The notes: generated by a model not told the origin, from the sequence alone. A stretch of 64,000 bases of DNA from Daucus carota subsp. sativus (GCF_001625215.2 NC_030388.2:21874558-21938557), one strand, 5' to 3'. Counted from the first letter of the stretch, positions 47,302-59,066 are shown. Program-made: numbers and translations.

Positions 47302-49758
47302 ATATATATTACTCTTAGAAATTTATTATATTTGTAAGAGTGCCAACTCTAGCAATACTCTTTATAAGTTTATATTTTATTTATATATGGACTAAAAAAG
47401 AGAAAAATATGGTGGATGAACTCGGGGGAAACGGGTCAAAGTTCAGAAGCAGCTCCGACTTCTGTTAACCAAACAGGCACATACAAATGCATGATCCTCA
47501 TTTAAATAGTACAATTAAAAAATATAGAATTTATGAGATGATACAATAATATAAGTTCAATATGCCCATGTATATATGTGGCAACACGCTGCAATATACA
47601 TAAACATATATAAGAAAATAATACAAATCACAAATTAAGATAGGGGAAGAAACAGGTTAAATGACATTTAGGTTGCTCAACTCAATACTAATTTTCAGTT
47701 GTGTCATGCAATTCAAAAAACTTTCAGCCAACTTATTGTTTTCTTCAAAATTTTCAAATAGGCCACTTGTCTTTACTGACGTTAAAAAATGAATGAAAAT
47801 CCGAGTGAGCAATCTGACGTGGCATGAACCTCACCTAAGCATTACACCCCGCTCAGTTGTTATATAACCTAATTAAACTTAATTAGGGTTCTAACAAATG
47901 AAAAATGTAATCAAAAGCTGAAGACTTTCATGTTCTCGTTCGAGCTTGACCTATCATGTCACGCCATTTCATTACAGGTTCCAACACAATTATACATTCA
48001 AAATCAATACACCTTTTAAACAATTTCAATTAACATTGATCAAACAAATAACTAAAATTCAAACTTCAAAATCATAAAATTTACACTTTCCCCTTTCTTC
48101 ACTTTCCTTATCATTTAGCTCCTCCACTAAATTTTGAATTGCTTTTGATAACCTGAAAGAACCTCTGAAATTCAACAACCCACAACAGTGAAAATCCCTT
48201 TTAACACCCGAAACTCTTTTATTCCCAAATACGTAAAGTATCCCTGTCTATATTGCTAGAAAATGTGAAAAATTGAGGATGTTTTGAAATTAAATGATCA
48301 GTAGATAATGAGTGAAGGGTGTTTTGAAGAGGCGAAAAAGATTGTTGGACTAGTGAAACGAGCTTGAATTGCCTTGAAAAAAGCGAACATTTTACGAGAA
48401 TGTTCATCCATGATCAAGTTGATGTAGAAAATAGTGAAATCGGGGTTGGGGTTTTGTGAAGGATCACAATTTCATCTTCAAAGGATTTTCACTATTGGGG
48501 TTATAAGAGGGTGTATTTTATGGGTTCGCGTTTGCAATTGGACAAGTATTACTGATGACGATGAATGATCTAAGCGTTTTCATCAAAACATAATACCGTA
48601 ACACTCAAAACCTCTTTATCGCTAATTCATCCGTTAATGAATGATCTCAGCCTTTCTACCAAAATATAACGTCATAACACTCAAAAATTCTGAAGCCACG
48701 AGACCGAATCTTAATTACTCTAATACGCCGTGTTCACGGGGACTAAAAAAATCGGTTGTGCTCTCTTTTCCTATATTCTCGGTGATACAATAAAAAAAAT
48801 AGGTTGTACGAGATTAGCCAACCATGCTAGCATCTTAGTTGGATGATTTCACTTGTAAATAAACTGGAGGACTACTTATCGTAAAAAGAAAATTAGTAAT
48901 TCGTTAATATGAAAGTCTAAAAACAAAAAAGGAATAAAAACAAAAGCAGCGCGGGAGGTTATAAGCCCGTTGCCCGTAATTCAAACACAAGTACCACGCT
49001 ACATAAATTGGATAAATGTATTGGGCTGGATCTTTGGATTGAGTTCTGGCAGGTCTTAGTATTACAGGCTTTTCTTGTCAAATTATAAAACGGCATTTAT
49101 ATTAAAGGAAAATCGGGCTGCAAGTAAAGAGCCCATAATATCACTTTAGGGCTTGGGCTTTATTTTAGCTTTTCACTAGATATCCGTGATTATAGTTTTC
49201 ATGAGCTATCTTATTATTACGTTAGGCTTTTTCCGAGGGCTGGCCTGAGTTGCCTCACAGCTTCAGACTATAGTAAAGTTGCTAAAATTTGAAATGGACT
49301 ACTTATATTATTATATTCATAATTCATAAAGTCAATTATAACAAGATTTTAGAAAATGATGTTTATGTTTCAAAAAAGAAATAAAAGAAGACAGGAACAA
49401 ATCTGGATAATCGTCGGGAAAAAGCCGACCTAGTCTTAAAAAAAAAAAATACATGTTTTTCTATAATGCTTATGGGCACATATTAAGTATAAAAATTTAT
49501 GAATTTGAAAGTTTTTAATTGACTAAAACTACCTAATAATAATGGTGGACTCCTCATGCATTAACAACAACAACATCAATCAAAACCGTTCAAATTTATA
49601 AATTTTAGTGTTTAGCATGTGATCATGACACACACTGGACAAACTTTTTTCTATATATATAAGATTGACCTGATAAAAGCCCTTCATAACATAGATTCTT
49701 AAATGTTTGTTTGGTTTGTGGAGTGGCATGATGTTATAATGAGAAATCGGATTAATGT
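47302..49758. other. Intergenic stretch, no gene seen
   Basis: Around 47655-47850 phrases like TTTAGGTTGCTCAACTCAA and GTGAGCAATCTGACGTGGCA recall sub-terminal DNA of Mutator-like elements, but no second end was found. Short open frames near 48219-48407 show no family features. Confidence 0.4.
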
Positions 49759-49763
49759 GATAT

Positions 49764-50010
49764 TGTTATAAATAGTGATTGACATGTGGTCAATGTTCTA
49801 ATAGTTGAGCTATGGCATATACATGAAGAATTACTGCATTGCATTTATTACTTGTTACTTTTCCTTTGCTATAAATAGGATACAAGCTGAATGAAGAAAA
49901 TGCACCGAGCATTACAAATCCATCAGCTCTTGAATTCTCTCTGCTATCTTTCTGCTCTATTTATTATTATAGCATCAGCTCTCTAATATAGAAGCTAGTA
50001 TATTACAACA
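49764..50010 (+). repeat. Copia 5' LTR with TATA box
   Basis: 247 bp. TATAAATA at 49870-49877 is the likely promoter of the element. Confidence 0.95.
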
Positions 50011-50097
50011 CGTTATCAGCACGAAGCCCTGCCGGAACTGAGAAGGTATAATTTTATTTAAATGTACACACAGATATATATATATATATATATATAA

Positions 50098-50245
50098 GTA
50101 GACGTGGTTATACCCTCTACAATTAATTTAAATATATGTGACCGGAGTAGACGTGGTTATACCCTCTACTAATAAATTTATATATATAACTGGAGTAGAC
50201 GTGGTTACACCCTCTACAAATATTTTAACTACATATGGCCGGAGC
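50098..50245 (+). repeat. Three tandem repeats in the copia leader
   Basis: GTAGACGTGGTTATACCCTC occurs at about 50098, 50147 and 50195 (the last with ACACCC), each followed by an AT spacer and CCGGAG or CTGGAG, giving units of roughly 50 bp. They lie in the untranslated leader between the 5' LTR and gag. Confidence 0.85.
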
Positions 50246-50598
50246 ACCGCCTATTTACGGTACCATATAATTTTGGGTAATACCGAAATATAGTGGGAAC
50301 CTTGATTTATAAATTGCCTGCTTATCGGATAATAATTCTTTTGTGCCTAACTAACTTATGCAGGATTTATCACTTAAATATATTATTGGTTGGAGATAAC
50401 CTGTATACGCAGACGTCCGTATGGCGGGTGAAAATCCATTTGTCATTTTATATATAGATCTGTTCATAATATCGATGATAATAATGATATACACATTCAT
50501 TATTGCTTACTTGTTAACGCATCCGATTCAGTAGGATTTTATGTAATATTTACATTGATAATTTAAGTTAATAATTTTGGTGTTAAATTCAGATTATA

Positions 50599-51603
50599 AT
50601 GACAAATCTTACAAACTTGTCGTTCGTTGCATTGGACATTTCTGGGGAGAATTATTTATCGTGGGTACAAGATGTAAAGTTGCATTTGGGTTCAAAGAAA
50701 TTAAGCGACACAATAAAAGCAGCAAACACATCCACGATCGAAGAAAACTTTACCTCTATTATTTTCCTCCGACACCACATGCATGAAGATTTAAAATCTG
50801 AGTACCTAGAAGTTGAGGATCCCTTTATTTTATGGGAAAATCTAAAGGATAGGTTCGATCATCAGAAACTAGTTTATCTACCAGCGGCTGAAAATGATTG
50901 GGCTAATCTAAGACTTCAGGATTTTAAGAGTGTTCGGGCATATAGCTCTGCCCTATTCAAAATAAGTTCTAGGCTCATTATGTGTGGTGAGGTTGTTACT
51001 GAGAAAAGAAAGATCGACAAAACACTATCTACTTTTCATCCCAATAATATCAACTTAGCCGAGATGTACAGGGAGCGGAAGTTTACCAAATTTGGGGATC
51101 TCCTTTCAACCCTCCTTGTTGCCGAGCAGAATCATGAATTGGTGATTAAGAATCATCAATCCCGTCCAACGGGATCTGCCCCTTTACCAGAAGTAAATAA
51201 CACGACATTCCAGCAGAATGTACGTGGAAAAGGGCATAGAGGTGGACGAGGCCATGGTCGTTACCGTGGACGAGGCCGTGGTCGTGGGCATTTTCGTCCT
51301 TATAATAGCTCTAGTCACCAGAAGTGGCAACCTGAAACACATAGCAAAAGAAAGGCACCACAAGGAGGGAAAACTGACAATTTATGTCACAAGTGTGGAA
51401 TGGAAGGGCATTGGTCACGTAATTGTTATATCCCACAACATCTTGTTGATTTATATCAGTCATCTAAAAGATCAAAAGGAAAAATGGTGGAAACCAATTT
51501 CGCCAACAACTTAGATGATTCCCTTATAATATCAACTGGGGGAATAAGTGTTAATGGTCCTAATGAGTCTAACGAAACTCCCATGTGGGAGGCTGAGGAT
51601 TAG
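50599..51603 (+). CDS. gag: Copia Gag polyprotein
   Basis: 334 residues, starting at an ATG about 590 bp after the 5' LTR. The N-terminal two thirds is a UBN2-type Gag domain (FVALDISGENYLSWVQDV, ILWENLKDRF). An Arg/Gly-rich stretch follows, then one zinc knuckle, CHKCGMEGHWSRNC (residues 263-276, C-X2-C-X4-H-X4-C), for RNA binding. It forms the virus-like particle in the cytoplasm (family knowledge). It ends in TAG; Pol follows in another frame, 38 bp further if counted from the first Pol ATG. Confidence 0.93.
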   Translation: MTNLTNLSFVALDISGENYLSWVQDVKLHLGSKKLSDTIKAANTSTIEENFTSIIFLRHHMHEDLKSEYLEVEDPFILWENLKDRFDHQKLVYLPAAENDWANLRLQDFKSVRAYSSALFKISSRLIMCGEVVTEKRKIDKTLSTFHPNNINLAEMYRERKFTKFGDLLSTLLVAEQNHELVIKNHQSRPTGSAPLPEVNNTTFQQNVRGKGHRGGRGHGRYRGRGRGRGHFRPYNSSSHQKWQPETHSKRKAPQGGKTDNLCHKCGMEGHWSRNCYIPQHLVDLYQSSKRSKGKMVETNFANNLDDSLIISTGGISVNGPNESNETPMWEAED

Positions 51604-51641
51604 TTTCATAAAATTATTAGCAACTGGAGGAATGAGCATTA

Positions 51642-54600
51642 ATGGTCCGAATTACTATAGTTACTAGTGTGTACTGTGTGCTTTATTTGAACTATGTAAT
51701 GTGTTATATGTTCTTATTAAATAAATTATGTTTCTTAATTATATACAGAATGGATTCCGAAGATATATGCATTGCTGATTGTGGTACAACTCATACGATT
51801 CTACAGAATCGAAAATACTTTAGCCATATAACCAAAACCGAAGCTCAAGTTGGAACGATATCTGGCGTATCTAATATAATCGAAGGTTTTGGAAAAGCTA
51901 GTTTCGTCTTACCTAATGGTACACACATACATATTCCAAATGCATTATTTTCTAGTAGGTCCACTAGAAATCTCCTTAGTTTTAAGGATATCAGATTTAA
52001 CAATTTTCACATCGAAACCACTTCTGAGGATGGTAAAGAATATCTTCTTATTACTTCTGCTAATTCTAGCAACAAGAAAATCTTAGAAAAATTTCACTCA
52101 CTTTCTTCAGGATTATATATGATGAAAATCAGAACCATTGAGTCACACAATGTCATTGCTTCCAAACTCATAGATCCAAAATCATTTACCCTTTGGCATG
52201 AAAGGTTAGGTCATCCGGGAGTCTCTATGATGCGTCGTATTATAGAGAATTCTACTGGACATCCACTTAGAGATCTTAAAGTTCTTTCTAAAAATGACCT
52301 TCCATGTTCAGCATGTTCTTTAGGAAAACTTATTACCCAGCCATCTCCTACTAAAGTTAAGCTTGAAAGTCCAAGTTTTCTAGAAAGGATCCAGGGCGAC
52401 ATATGTGGACCGATCCACCCATCATCTGGTCCATTTAGGTACTTCATGGTACTAATAGATGCCTCAACTAGATGGTCTCATGTTTGTCTTCTCTCAACTC
52501 GTAATGATGCTTTTGCAAAATTACTTGCCCAGATAATCAAGTTGCGAGCTCAATTCCCAGACCATTGTATTAAGTCAATTCGTTTAGATAATGCCGGCGA
52601 GTTTACATCTGCAACCTTTGTCGACTATTGCATGTCTATAGGAATTTCAGTTGAGCACCCAGTTCCTCATGTACATACACAAAATGGGTTAGCCGAGTCC
52701 TTTATCAAAAGACTTCAACTTATTGCAAGACCATTGTTATTGAAAGCCAAATTACCTACATCTATTTGGGGTCATGCAATACTTCATGCTGCTAATCTTA
52801 TTAGGATTAGACCAACTGCCTATAATCAACATTCTCCACTACAGTTGGTACTTGGTCAAATCCCTAATATTTCTCACTTCAAAATCTTCGGAAGTGCTGT
52901 ATATGTACCGATTGCTCCACCACAGAGATCGAAGATGGGAGCTCAAAGAAGAATAGGTATTTATGTTGGTTTTGATTCAACATCTATAATTAGATATCTT
53001 GAACCACTAACTGGAGACTTATTTACTGCACGATACGCAGATTGTCATTTTGACGAATCTTTGTTTCCTCCCTTAGGGGGAGATAAACATGTGAATAAGA
53101 TTAATCCTGACATAACATGGAATGCATCGGGGTTACATTTTCTAGATCCACGTACCGGTCAATGCGAAATTGAAGTTAAAAGAATCATCCATATGCAAAA
53201 TATCGCAAACCAAATGCCTGACGCATTTAACGATTCTAGAAATGTAATAAAATCTCATATACCTGCAGTAAATACTCCAGCTAGAGTAGATATACCAATT
53301 CAAAAATCAAGTACAAATGAATTGGTTACAGATTCAAAGCCACGCCTGAAGCGTGGTAGACCGGTCGGTGCAAAAGATGTTGCACCAAGAAAAAGAAAGA
53401 CAAAGAAAATTGCCCCTGAAGTGGCACATGCTCCAGAAGAAGCAAATACCCCTGAAGTGGTATTATCTCCTGAAGAGATTCCCGTCCCTGAAGATTCGGG
53501 ATTAAACAATCATGAAATTTCAATAAATTATGTGCATGATATGAAATTATGGGATCGAAGTAAAGCCATAATCGATGATGTATTTGTGTATTCAGCGGCA
53601 TTGGATGTCGACATAAATTCTGATCCTGAACCACAAAGTGTGGATGAATGCCGTCGAAGAAAAGACTGGCTAAAATGGAAAGACGCAATTCAAACAGAAT
53701 TAAATTCATTGCGCAAAAGAGAAGTATTTGGACCTGTTGTCCAAACACCAATCGGTGTGAACCCTGTTGGAAATAAATGGGTATTCATAAGAAAAAGAAA
53801 TGAAAAGAATGAAATTGTGAGATATAAAGCCCGACTTGTTGCACAAGGGTTTTCTCAAAGGCCTGGCATTGATTATAATGAGACATACTCGCCAGTAATG
53901 GATGGAATTACTTTTCGTTTTATATTAGGTATGGCATCGAAAGAAAAATTGGAAACACGTCTTATGGACGTTGTTACTGCATACCTATATGGATCACTTG
54001 ATAGTGATATTTTTATGAAAATCCCAGAAGGATTAAAAATGGATGAGTTCAAGAAACCTCGTCATATATACTCCATTAAACTTCAACGATCATTGTATGG
54101 ATTGAAACAATCTGGTCGTATGTGGTATAACAGACTTAGTCGTTATTTACAAAAGAATGGGTATATTAGTAATCAAATCTGTCCATGTGTTTTTATCAAA
54201 AAATCACAATTTGGCTTTGTGATTATTGCTGTATATGTGGATGATTTAAATCTTGTAGGAACAACTACAGAGGTTGATGAAGCTGTCATATATCTAAAGA
54301 CAGAGTTTGAAATGAAAGATCTTGGGAAGACAAAGTATTGTCTTGGTATACAAGTCGAGCACTTGTCATCAGGAATTTTCCTCCATCAATCTACATATAC
54401 AGAAAAGGTCTTGAACAGATTTTACATGGATAAATCTCATCCGTTGACTACTCCAATGGTGGTAAGATCTTTAGAACCAGATAAAGATCCATTTCGACCA
54501 CAAGAAGATGATGAAGAGGTTCTTGGTCCTGAAATCCCATATCTTGGAGCAATTGGTGCACTTATGTATCTTGCGAATAATACAAGGCCGGATATTGCCT

Positions 54601-55253
54601 TTGCTGTGAATTTATTGGCTAGATTTAGCTCTGCTCCGATGGCCAGACATTGGAATGGGATCAAGCATATATTTCGTTATCTTCGTGGAACAATTGATTT
54701 CGGGTTATTCTTTCCGGAAAATTCGACATCTCAGTTGATTGGATATGCAGACGCTGGATATCTGTCAGATCCTCATTTTGGCAAATCACAAACTGGATAT
54801 GTATTCACATATTGCGGTACGGCCATTTCCTGGAAATCCACAAAGCAAACTACAGTGGCGACCTCAACAAATCACTCAGAACTAATTGCAATTCACGAAG
54901 CCAGTAGAGAATGTGTTTGGTTGCGATCTATTATCAAGAATATTCAAGAATCGTGTGGATTATCGGACATCACGAGAAGTCCTACTATTATGTTTGAGGA
55001 TAACACTGCATGCATTGATCAACTCAAAGAGGGATATATCAAAGGAGACAGGACGAAGCACATTTCACCAAAATTCTTTTATACTCATGAGCTTCAAAAG
55101 AATGGTGAAATTGATGTACAACAAATTCAATCATGTGACAACCTTGCAGACTTATTCACAAAATCGTTACCGAATTCAACATTTGCAAAGCTGCGACGTA
55201 ACATTGGAATGCGTCGACTCAAGGATTTGTTGCAGCAAAACTTCAGTGATTGA
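51642..55253 (+). CDS. pol: Copia Pol polyprotein (protease, integrase, RT, RNase H)
   Basis: Up to 1203 residues from the ATG at 51642; a second ATG at 51750 (residue 37) begins right before the protease and is as likely. In order: protease with ADCGTTHTIL, pre-integrase zinc region (LWHERLGHPG), integrase core with Asp (GDICGP), Asp (RLDNAGEF) and Glu (GLAESF), RVT_2 reverse transcriptase (NKWVFIRKRNEKNEIVRYKA, with YVDD), and RNase H ending in the ADLFTKSLP motif. No stop or frameshift is visible. Being out of frame with Gag, it would need a frameshift, reinitiation or splicing to be made. Confidence 0.95.
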   Translation: MVRITIVTSVYCVLYLNYVMCYMFLLNKLCFLIIYRMDSEDICIADCGTTHTILQNRKYFSHITKTEAQVGTISGVSNIIEGFGKASFVLPNGTHIHIPNALFSSRSTRNLLSFKDIRFNNFHIETTSEDGKEYLLITSANSSNKKILEKFHSLSSGLYMMKIRTIESHNVIASKLIDPKSFTLWHERLGHPGVSMMRRIIENSTGHPLRDLKVLSKNDLPCSACSLGKLITQPSPTKVKLESPSFLERIQGDICGPIHPSSGPFRYFMVLIDASTRWSHVCLLSTRNDAFAKLLAQIIKLRAQFPDHCIKSIRLDNAGEFTSATFVDYCMSIGISVEHPVPHVHTQNGLAESFIKRLQLIARPLLLKAKLPTSIWGHAILHAANLIRIRPTAYNQHSPLQLVLGQIPNISHFKIFGSAVYVPIAPPQRSKMGAQRRIGIYVGFDSTSIIRYLEPLTGDLFTARYADCHFDESLFPPLGGDKHVNKINPDITWNASGLHFLDPRTGQCEIEVKRIIHMQNIANQMPDAFNDSRNVIKSHIPAVNTPARVDIPIQKSSTNELVTDSKPRLKRGRPVGAKDVAPRKRKTKKIAPEVAHAPEEANTPEVVLSPEEIPVPEDSGLNNHEISINYVHDMKLWDRSKAIIDDVFVYSAALDVDINSDPEPQSVDECRRRKDWLKWKDAIQTELNSLRKREVFGPVVQTPIGVNPVGNKWVFIRKRNEKNEIVRYKARLVAQGFSQRPGIDYNETYSPVMDGITFRFILGMASKEKLETRLMDVVTAYLYGSLDSDIFMKIPEGLKMDEFKKPRHIYSIKLQRSLYGLKQSGRMWYNRLSRYLQKNGYISNQICPCVFIKKSQFGFVIIAVYVDDLNLVGTTTEVDEAVIYLKTEFEMKDLGKTKYCLGIQVEHLSSGIFLHQSTYTEKVLNRFYMDKSHPLTTPMVVRSLEPDKDPFRPQEDDEEVLGPEIPYLGAIGALMYLANNTRPDIAFAVNLLARFSSAPMARHWNGIKHIFRYLRGTIDFGLFFPENSTSQLIGYADAGYLSDPHFGKSQTGYVFTYCGTAISWKSTKQTTVATSTNHSELIAIHEASRECVWLRSIIKNIQESCGLSDITRSPTIMFEDNTACIDQLKEGYIKGDRTKHISPKFFYTHELQKNGEIDVQQIQSCDNLADLFTKSLPNSTFAKLRRNIGMRRLKDLLQQNFSD

Positions 55254-55380
55254 TGTTTTCATCCAAGGGGAGATTGTACTCTTTTTCCTTCGTTAAAGTT
55301 TTTATCCCACTGGGTTTTTCTTTGACAAGGTTTTAATGAGGCAATCTATGATCCACACCACCATGACAATCAAAGGGGAG

Positions 55381-55627
55381 TGTTATAAATAGTGATTGAC
55401 ATGTGGTCAATGTTCTAATAGTTGAGCTATGACATAGACATGAAGAATTACTGCATTGCATTTATTACTTGTTACTTTTCCTTTGCTATAAATAGGATAC
55501 AAGCTGAATGAAGAAAATGCACCGAGCATTACAAATCCATCAGCTCTTGAATTCTCTCTGCTATCTTTCTGCTCTATTTATTATTATAGCATCAGCTCTC
55601 TAATATAGAAGCTAGTATATTACAACA
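55381..55627 (+). repeat. Copia 3' LTR
   Basis: 247 bp, two visible differences from the 5' LTR. Directly preceded by AAAGGGGAG. Confidence 0.95.
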
Positions 55628-55820
55628 GATATGAGTTTAAGCTACCATATTTTACGTTTCATTAAGTACTTGAATAAATATATTCAATTTTAAAAAATAA
55701 GTTATTAATTTATATAAATTTAATTATTATTCTTAATAAATGATTAAAACGATTATATTCGTATATAATTAATACGATTTTGATGTTGAAAACTTGATTA
55801 TATTCGTAGTATAATTAATA

Positions 55821-56770
55821 CTAGCTTATAGCCCGTGCAAGGCACGGGAGTTTTTTAATTATTTATAAATTTTTTAAATATATTTTAAATAGTGTGAAAA
55901 ATTTAATTTATAAATAATATATTAAAATTGTATGTATCAAGCCAAAGTATTAAATTCTTTCTATCAAATTTTAAATTATTTTAAGTAAAATATGTGACGC
56001 CAACTCCTATTAGATTATATTTATAAATGTATTTTACATTAGAATTATTATAATGTGATTAAAATATTTTTCTAAAAATTTTTATGGTTCGAGATTAAAA
56101 TTGATAAACACAATTTGTTTTGAATTAAGAAGATGAATCATAAACATGCAATAAGATGGTAGAATTTGTTTTGGATTAAGAAAAAGTTTTTGTATTCGTT
56201 CCTCACATAAATCGGGCTTATTAATTTTAAAATATATTAGATAAAAATAATTTTGTGACGCCGCGATTTATTTGATTCTACAAATAAAATTGGTAGAAAA
56301 TAATTATTTTCAATTAAAAAAAATCGTAAACACGTGAAATACAGAATTTGTTTTGGATTCAGAAAAGGAATTATAAACATGCAAGTAGATATCAGTTGTC
56401 TTATGGAACGGAAGTTAATTTTGTTTAAATCTAACGGTGCTTATTTGTTCAATATACGATCCGATGGATAAAAATAATTTTGTGACAGTGCGATTTATAC
56501 GATTCTACAATTAAAATTTGTAAGAATTATTTATTTTGGATTAAAAAGAACCAAAAACACATGAAAGACAGAATTTGTTTTGGATTTAGAAAAGAAATTA
56601 TAATCATGCAAGTAGATGTCAGTTTCCTTATAAAACAGATTCTAATTTTGTTCTAATCTAACGGTGCTTATTTGTTCAATATACGATCCGACGGATGATA
56701 AGCTTTTGGACCATAGGACCATGCGACCAAATTATCTCCCTTACGCTTATTATAAATAGGTATATAATGA
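55821..56770 (-). mobile_element. Non-autonomous Helitron (950 bp)
   Basis: Read on the minus strand it starts TCATTATATACC and ends in a 7-bp-stem hairpin (CCCGTGC-CTT-GCACGGG, 55832-55848), 7 bases, then CTAG. It lies between host A and T, the Helitron target, with no duplication. No Rep/helicase is encoded. The inside has tandem blocks of about 225 bp: 56253-56477 and 56478-56700 share TTTGTGACNNNGCGATTTAT, GAATTTGTTTTGGATT and TAACGGTGCTTATTTGTTC, with a weaker third block to the left. Confidence 0.8.
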
Positions 56771-57055
56771 TAAAAATAATAATAGATCACGTTTATATAA
56801 ACTCAATCCCCGGTTAATAAAATACATACAATTCCGATCAATCCGGGAACCTGATTAACTTTGCCTGCGGCCGAACGCCAAGCAGATATTTAAGTCCATA
56901 TAAATATAAAAAGTAATTGCATATCGCACCCCACTAACTAACGATCAAAAATGTTGTACCGATATTTTGGGAAACTCAACTTGCAAGCTCTATTTTTACA
57001 TTTCAATAACGATACGCACCCTATCTGTTAAATTTCGTTAATTTCCGTTAAAATA

Positions 57056-57190
57056 CTCCCTCCGTCTTAATTTACATGTCCTTTTTACTTTTCGAGAAGT
57101 CAATTGACTAATTTTTTAACCAACTATTAGAAAATATTTATTTATTATTTTAAAAAATAATAATTTACATGTGAATTGAGACGGAGAAAG
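57056..57190. mobile_element. Short Stowaway-like MITE (135 bp)
   Basis: CTCCCTCCGTCTTAATTTAC at the left, GTGAATTGAGACGGAGAAAG at the right, TA on both sides. Confidence 0.8.
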
Positions 57191-57194
57191 TATT

Positions 57195-57865
57195 TTAACG
57201 GAAGTTAATGGAATTTAATCGAGAGGGGTGCGTATCGTTATTGAAATGTAAAGATAGGAGGTGCGAGTTGAATTTCTCAAAATATGCGTACAATATCATT
57301 TTTGAACGATAATCAAGAGTGCGATACGCAATTACCTCTAAATATAAATATCTCGCGTAAATAAATGACTTGGTCCAGACTTCAAATTCAAAGAGTCTCC
57401 GTCCACACACTCCCTTACGTGTGACACTCCGATTGAAGAAGATGCACATGCAAGGGCTTCTTTCCGGCGGTGGAGGGATACAAACGTGGTGGGTCCGGCA
57501 CTATCACGTGCACTCACATGACAAATTTAAGGCGCAGACCAATTTACAAGAGTTCACACACGTGTGTATTTTTGTTCTCAGCTTCGATATTTCACTGTTA
57601 TAAATCAATTTACAAGCAAGCAACTGGCCGGAAATTGCGCTGGTAAACGGCTCTTGTCCACCGCTATCTTGTCATATTCTCAGCTTTTTTCGATATAGGT
57701 CAGCATGCGTTAATTTTCTATTCATTAGAAAGCTTCAAATAAAATTTACACTAATTTAGAGGATAATTGTCCGAACAAACCATGTCCAAAATCCAAATAA
57801 AATCACACCAATTCAGTACGAGCACTAAACAAATGGAGAGCAAGTACGTTGTAACAAACAAAATA
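57195..57865. other. Intergenic stretch, no gene seen
   Basis: Open frames at 57370-57603 and 57195-57449 show no family features. A phrase at about 57205-57260 (GGAATTTAATCGAGAGGGGTG) mirrors one at 56990-57050, suggesting the Stowaway copy split an older inverted-repeat element. Confidence 0.4.
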
Positions 57866-57868
57866 ATA

Positions 57869-58120
57869 CTCACTCCATCCCAAATTATGAGAAAAAAAAT
57901 TATCTCAAAATAATTCAGCCTCTCTATTTTTAATACATTTTTATTAACAATCTTCCATATTTATGCTCTTTTATTTATTATTTCCAATGTATCATCTAAT
58001 TAATACTATAGAAAGCCAACACAATTAATATGGGCAGAGATGGAAAAATGAACAATCATTTAATATTTCTTAATATGTGTGAAATGAGCAAAAGTCTCAT
58101 ATAATTTGGGATGGATGGAG
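57869..58120. mobile_element. Stowaway-like MITE
   Basis: CTCACTCCATCCCAAATTAT at the left and ATAATTTGGGATGGATGGAG at the right are inverted repeats, with TA on both sides. Confidence 0.8.
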
Positions 58121-58124
58121 TATT

Positions 58125-59060
58125 ATACTAATAAATATCCAGCCATTAAAAATTATGTAAACATTGATATCATGCTCCAGTAATTGATTATATTTTAAAA
58201 ATAATATATATTTATATTATAAATAGATTATATTATTTCATTATGATAATATATAACAAGTATTTGATTAGTTGTTGTAGTTATTGTTTCTTGAAAATTT
58301 GTGTGATCACCTTGTTCTAATGTTAGAATTGACAAAAATTAATGATAAAAAAGTTTAGACCACTCAAATGGCAAATGCATTGAACTGTTTTTGCTGGGGT
58401 AACTATAAATTGAATTAAGTTATATATGTTATCATGACTAATATTAACATATGTTGTATCACTACTCCAATTTGAGATTCGGACATCTAAAAAACTAAAT
58501 CAAAATCATCTAAAAACTTATCATTCGGATGCTAGTTATACATTGAATAAAATTATTAAAATAATTATATCATATCACGGAGAAAGGCAGTGGAACACCA
58601 ATGAACCTGCTTGTCATTATCGATGAGTGCGGACTAATTATTATTTTTATCATGGAATTTCTTAAATAATTAAATTTCCGGACTGGAGAGCAATTGCTTA
58701 GATATCTACCATAAATAGTGTTGTTTAATTGCAATGATTGAGAAGAATAATTAACTAAACAATAACTCATATATAAAAATCTGAATATTACACACACACA
58801 TATATATAAATTGATATCATAAATGGGTCTTTCTAGTGTCTGTCCATGAGCACACATTATACACTAAATTTGAGAAGTTTGGTGGATTTTAATTAGTGGA
58901 CTTGATATAAATGCAAGGGGGTCATCTTTATTTATGATTAGATGACCAATAAAAATGCACCAAATGCATAGGATTTAGTGCTTATTGTGTACACATGGGA
59001 ACACCATAGAAAAACCGATCATAAATATCAAATAATTCAAACACACATGTATCACAGTTT
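58125..59060. other. Intergenic stretch, no gene seen
   Basis: AT-rich; only short open frames without family features. Confidence 0.45.
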
Positions 59061-59066
59061 AACTTC

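Larger units (their letters stand above)
49764..55627 (+). mobile_element. Full-length Ty1/copia LTR retrotransposon
   Basis: Two 247-bp LTRs (49764-50010, 55381-55627), TGTTATAAAT...TACAACA, with a five-base duplication GATAT (49759-49763 and 55628-55632). A primer-binding-like stretch (CGTTATCAGCACGAAGC) follows the 5' LTR, and a polypurine tract (AAAGGGGAG) precedes the 3' LTR. Gag and Pol are two long uninterrupted frames, with integrase before reverse transcriptase, the copia order. The two LTRs differ at two sites I can see (ATGGCATATAC against ATGACATAGAC), so insertion is recent and the copy may still be active. Confidence 0.96.

Noticed and set aside
53300-53751. Minus-strand frames of 69-141 codons inside copia pol
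   Set aside because: Shadows of the intact pol frame.
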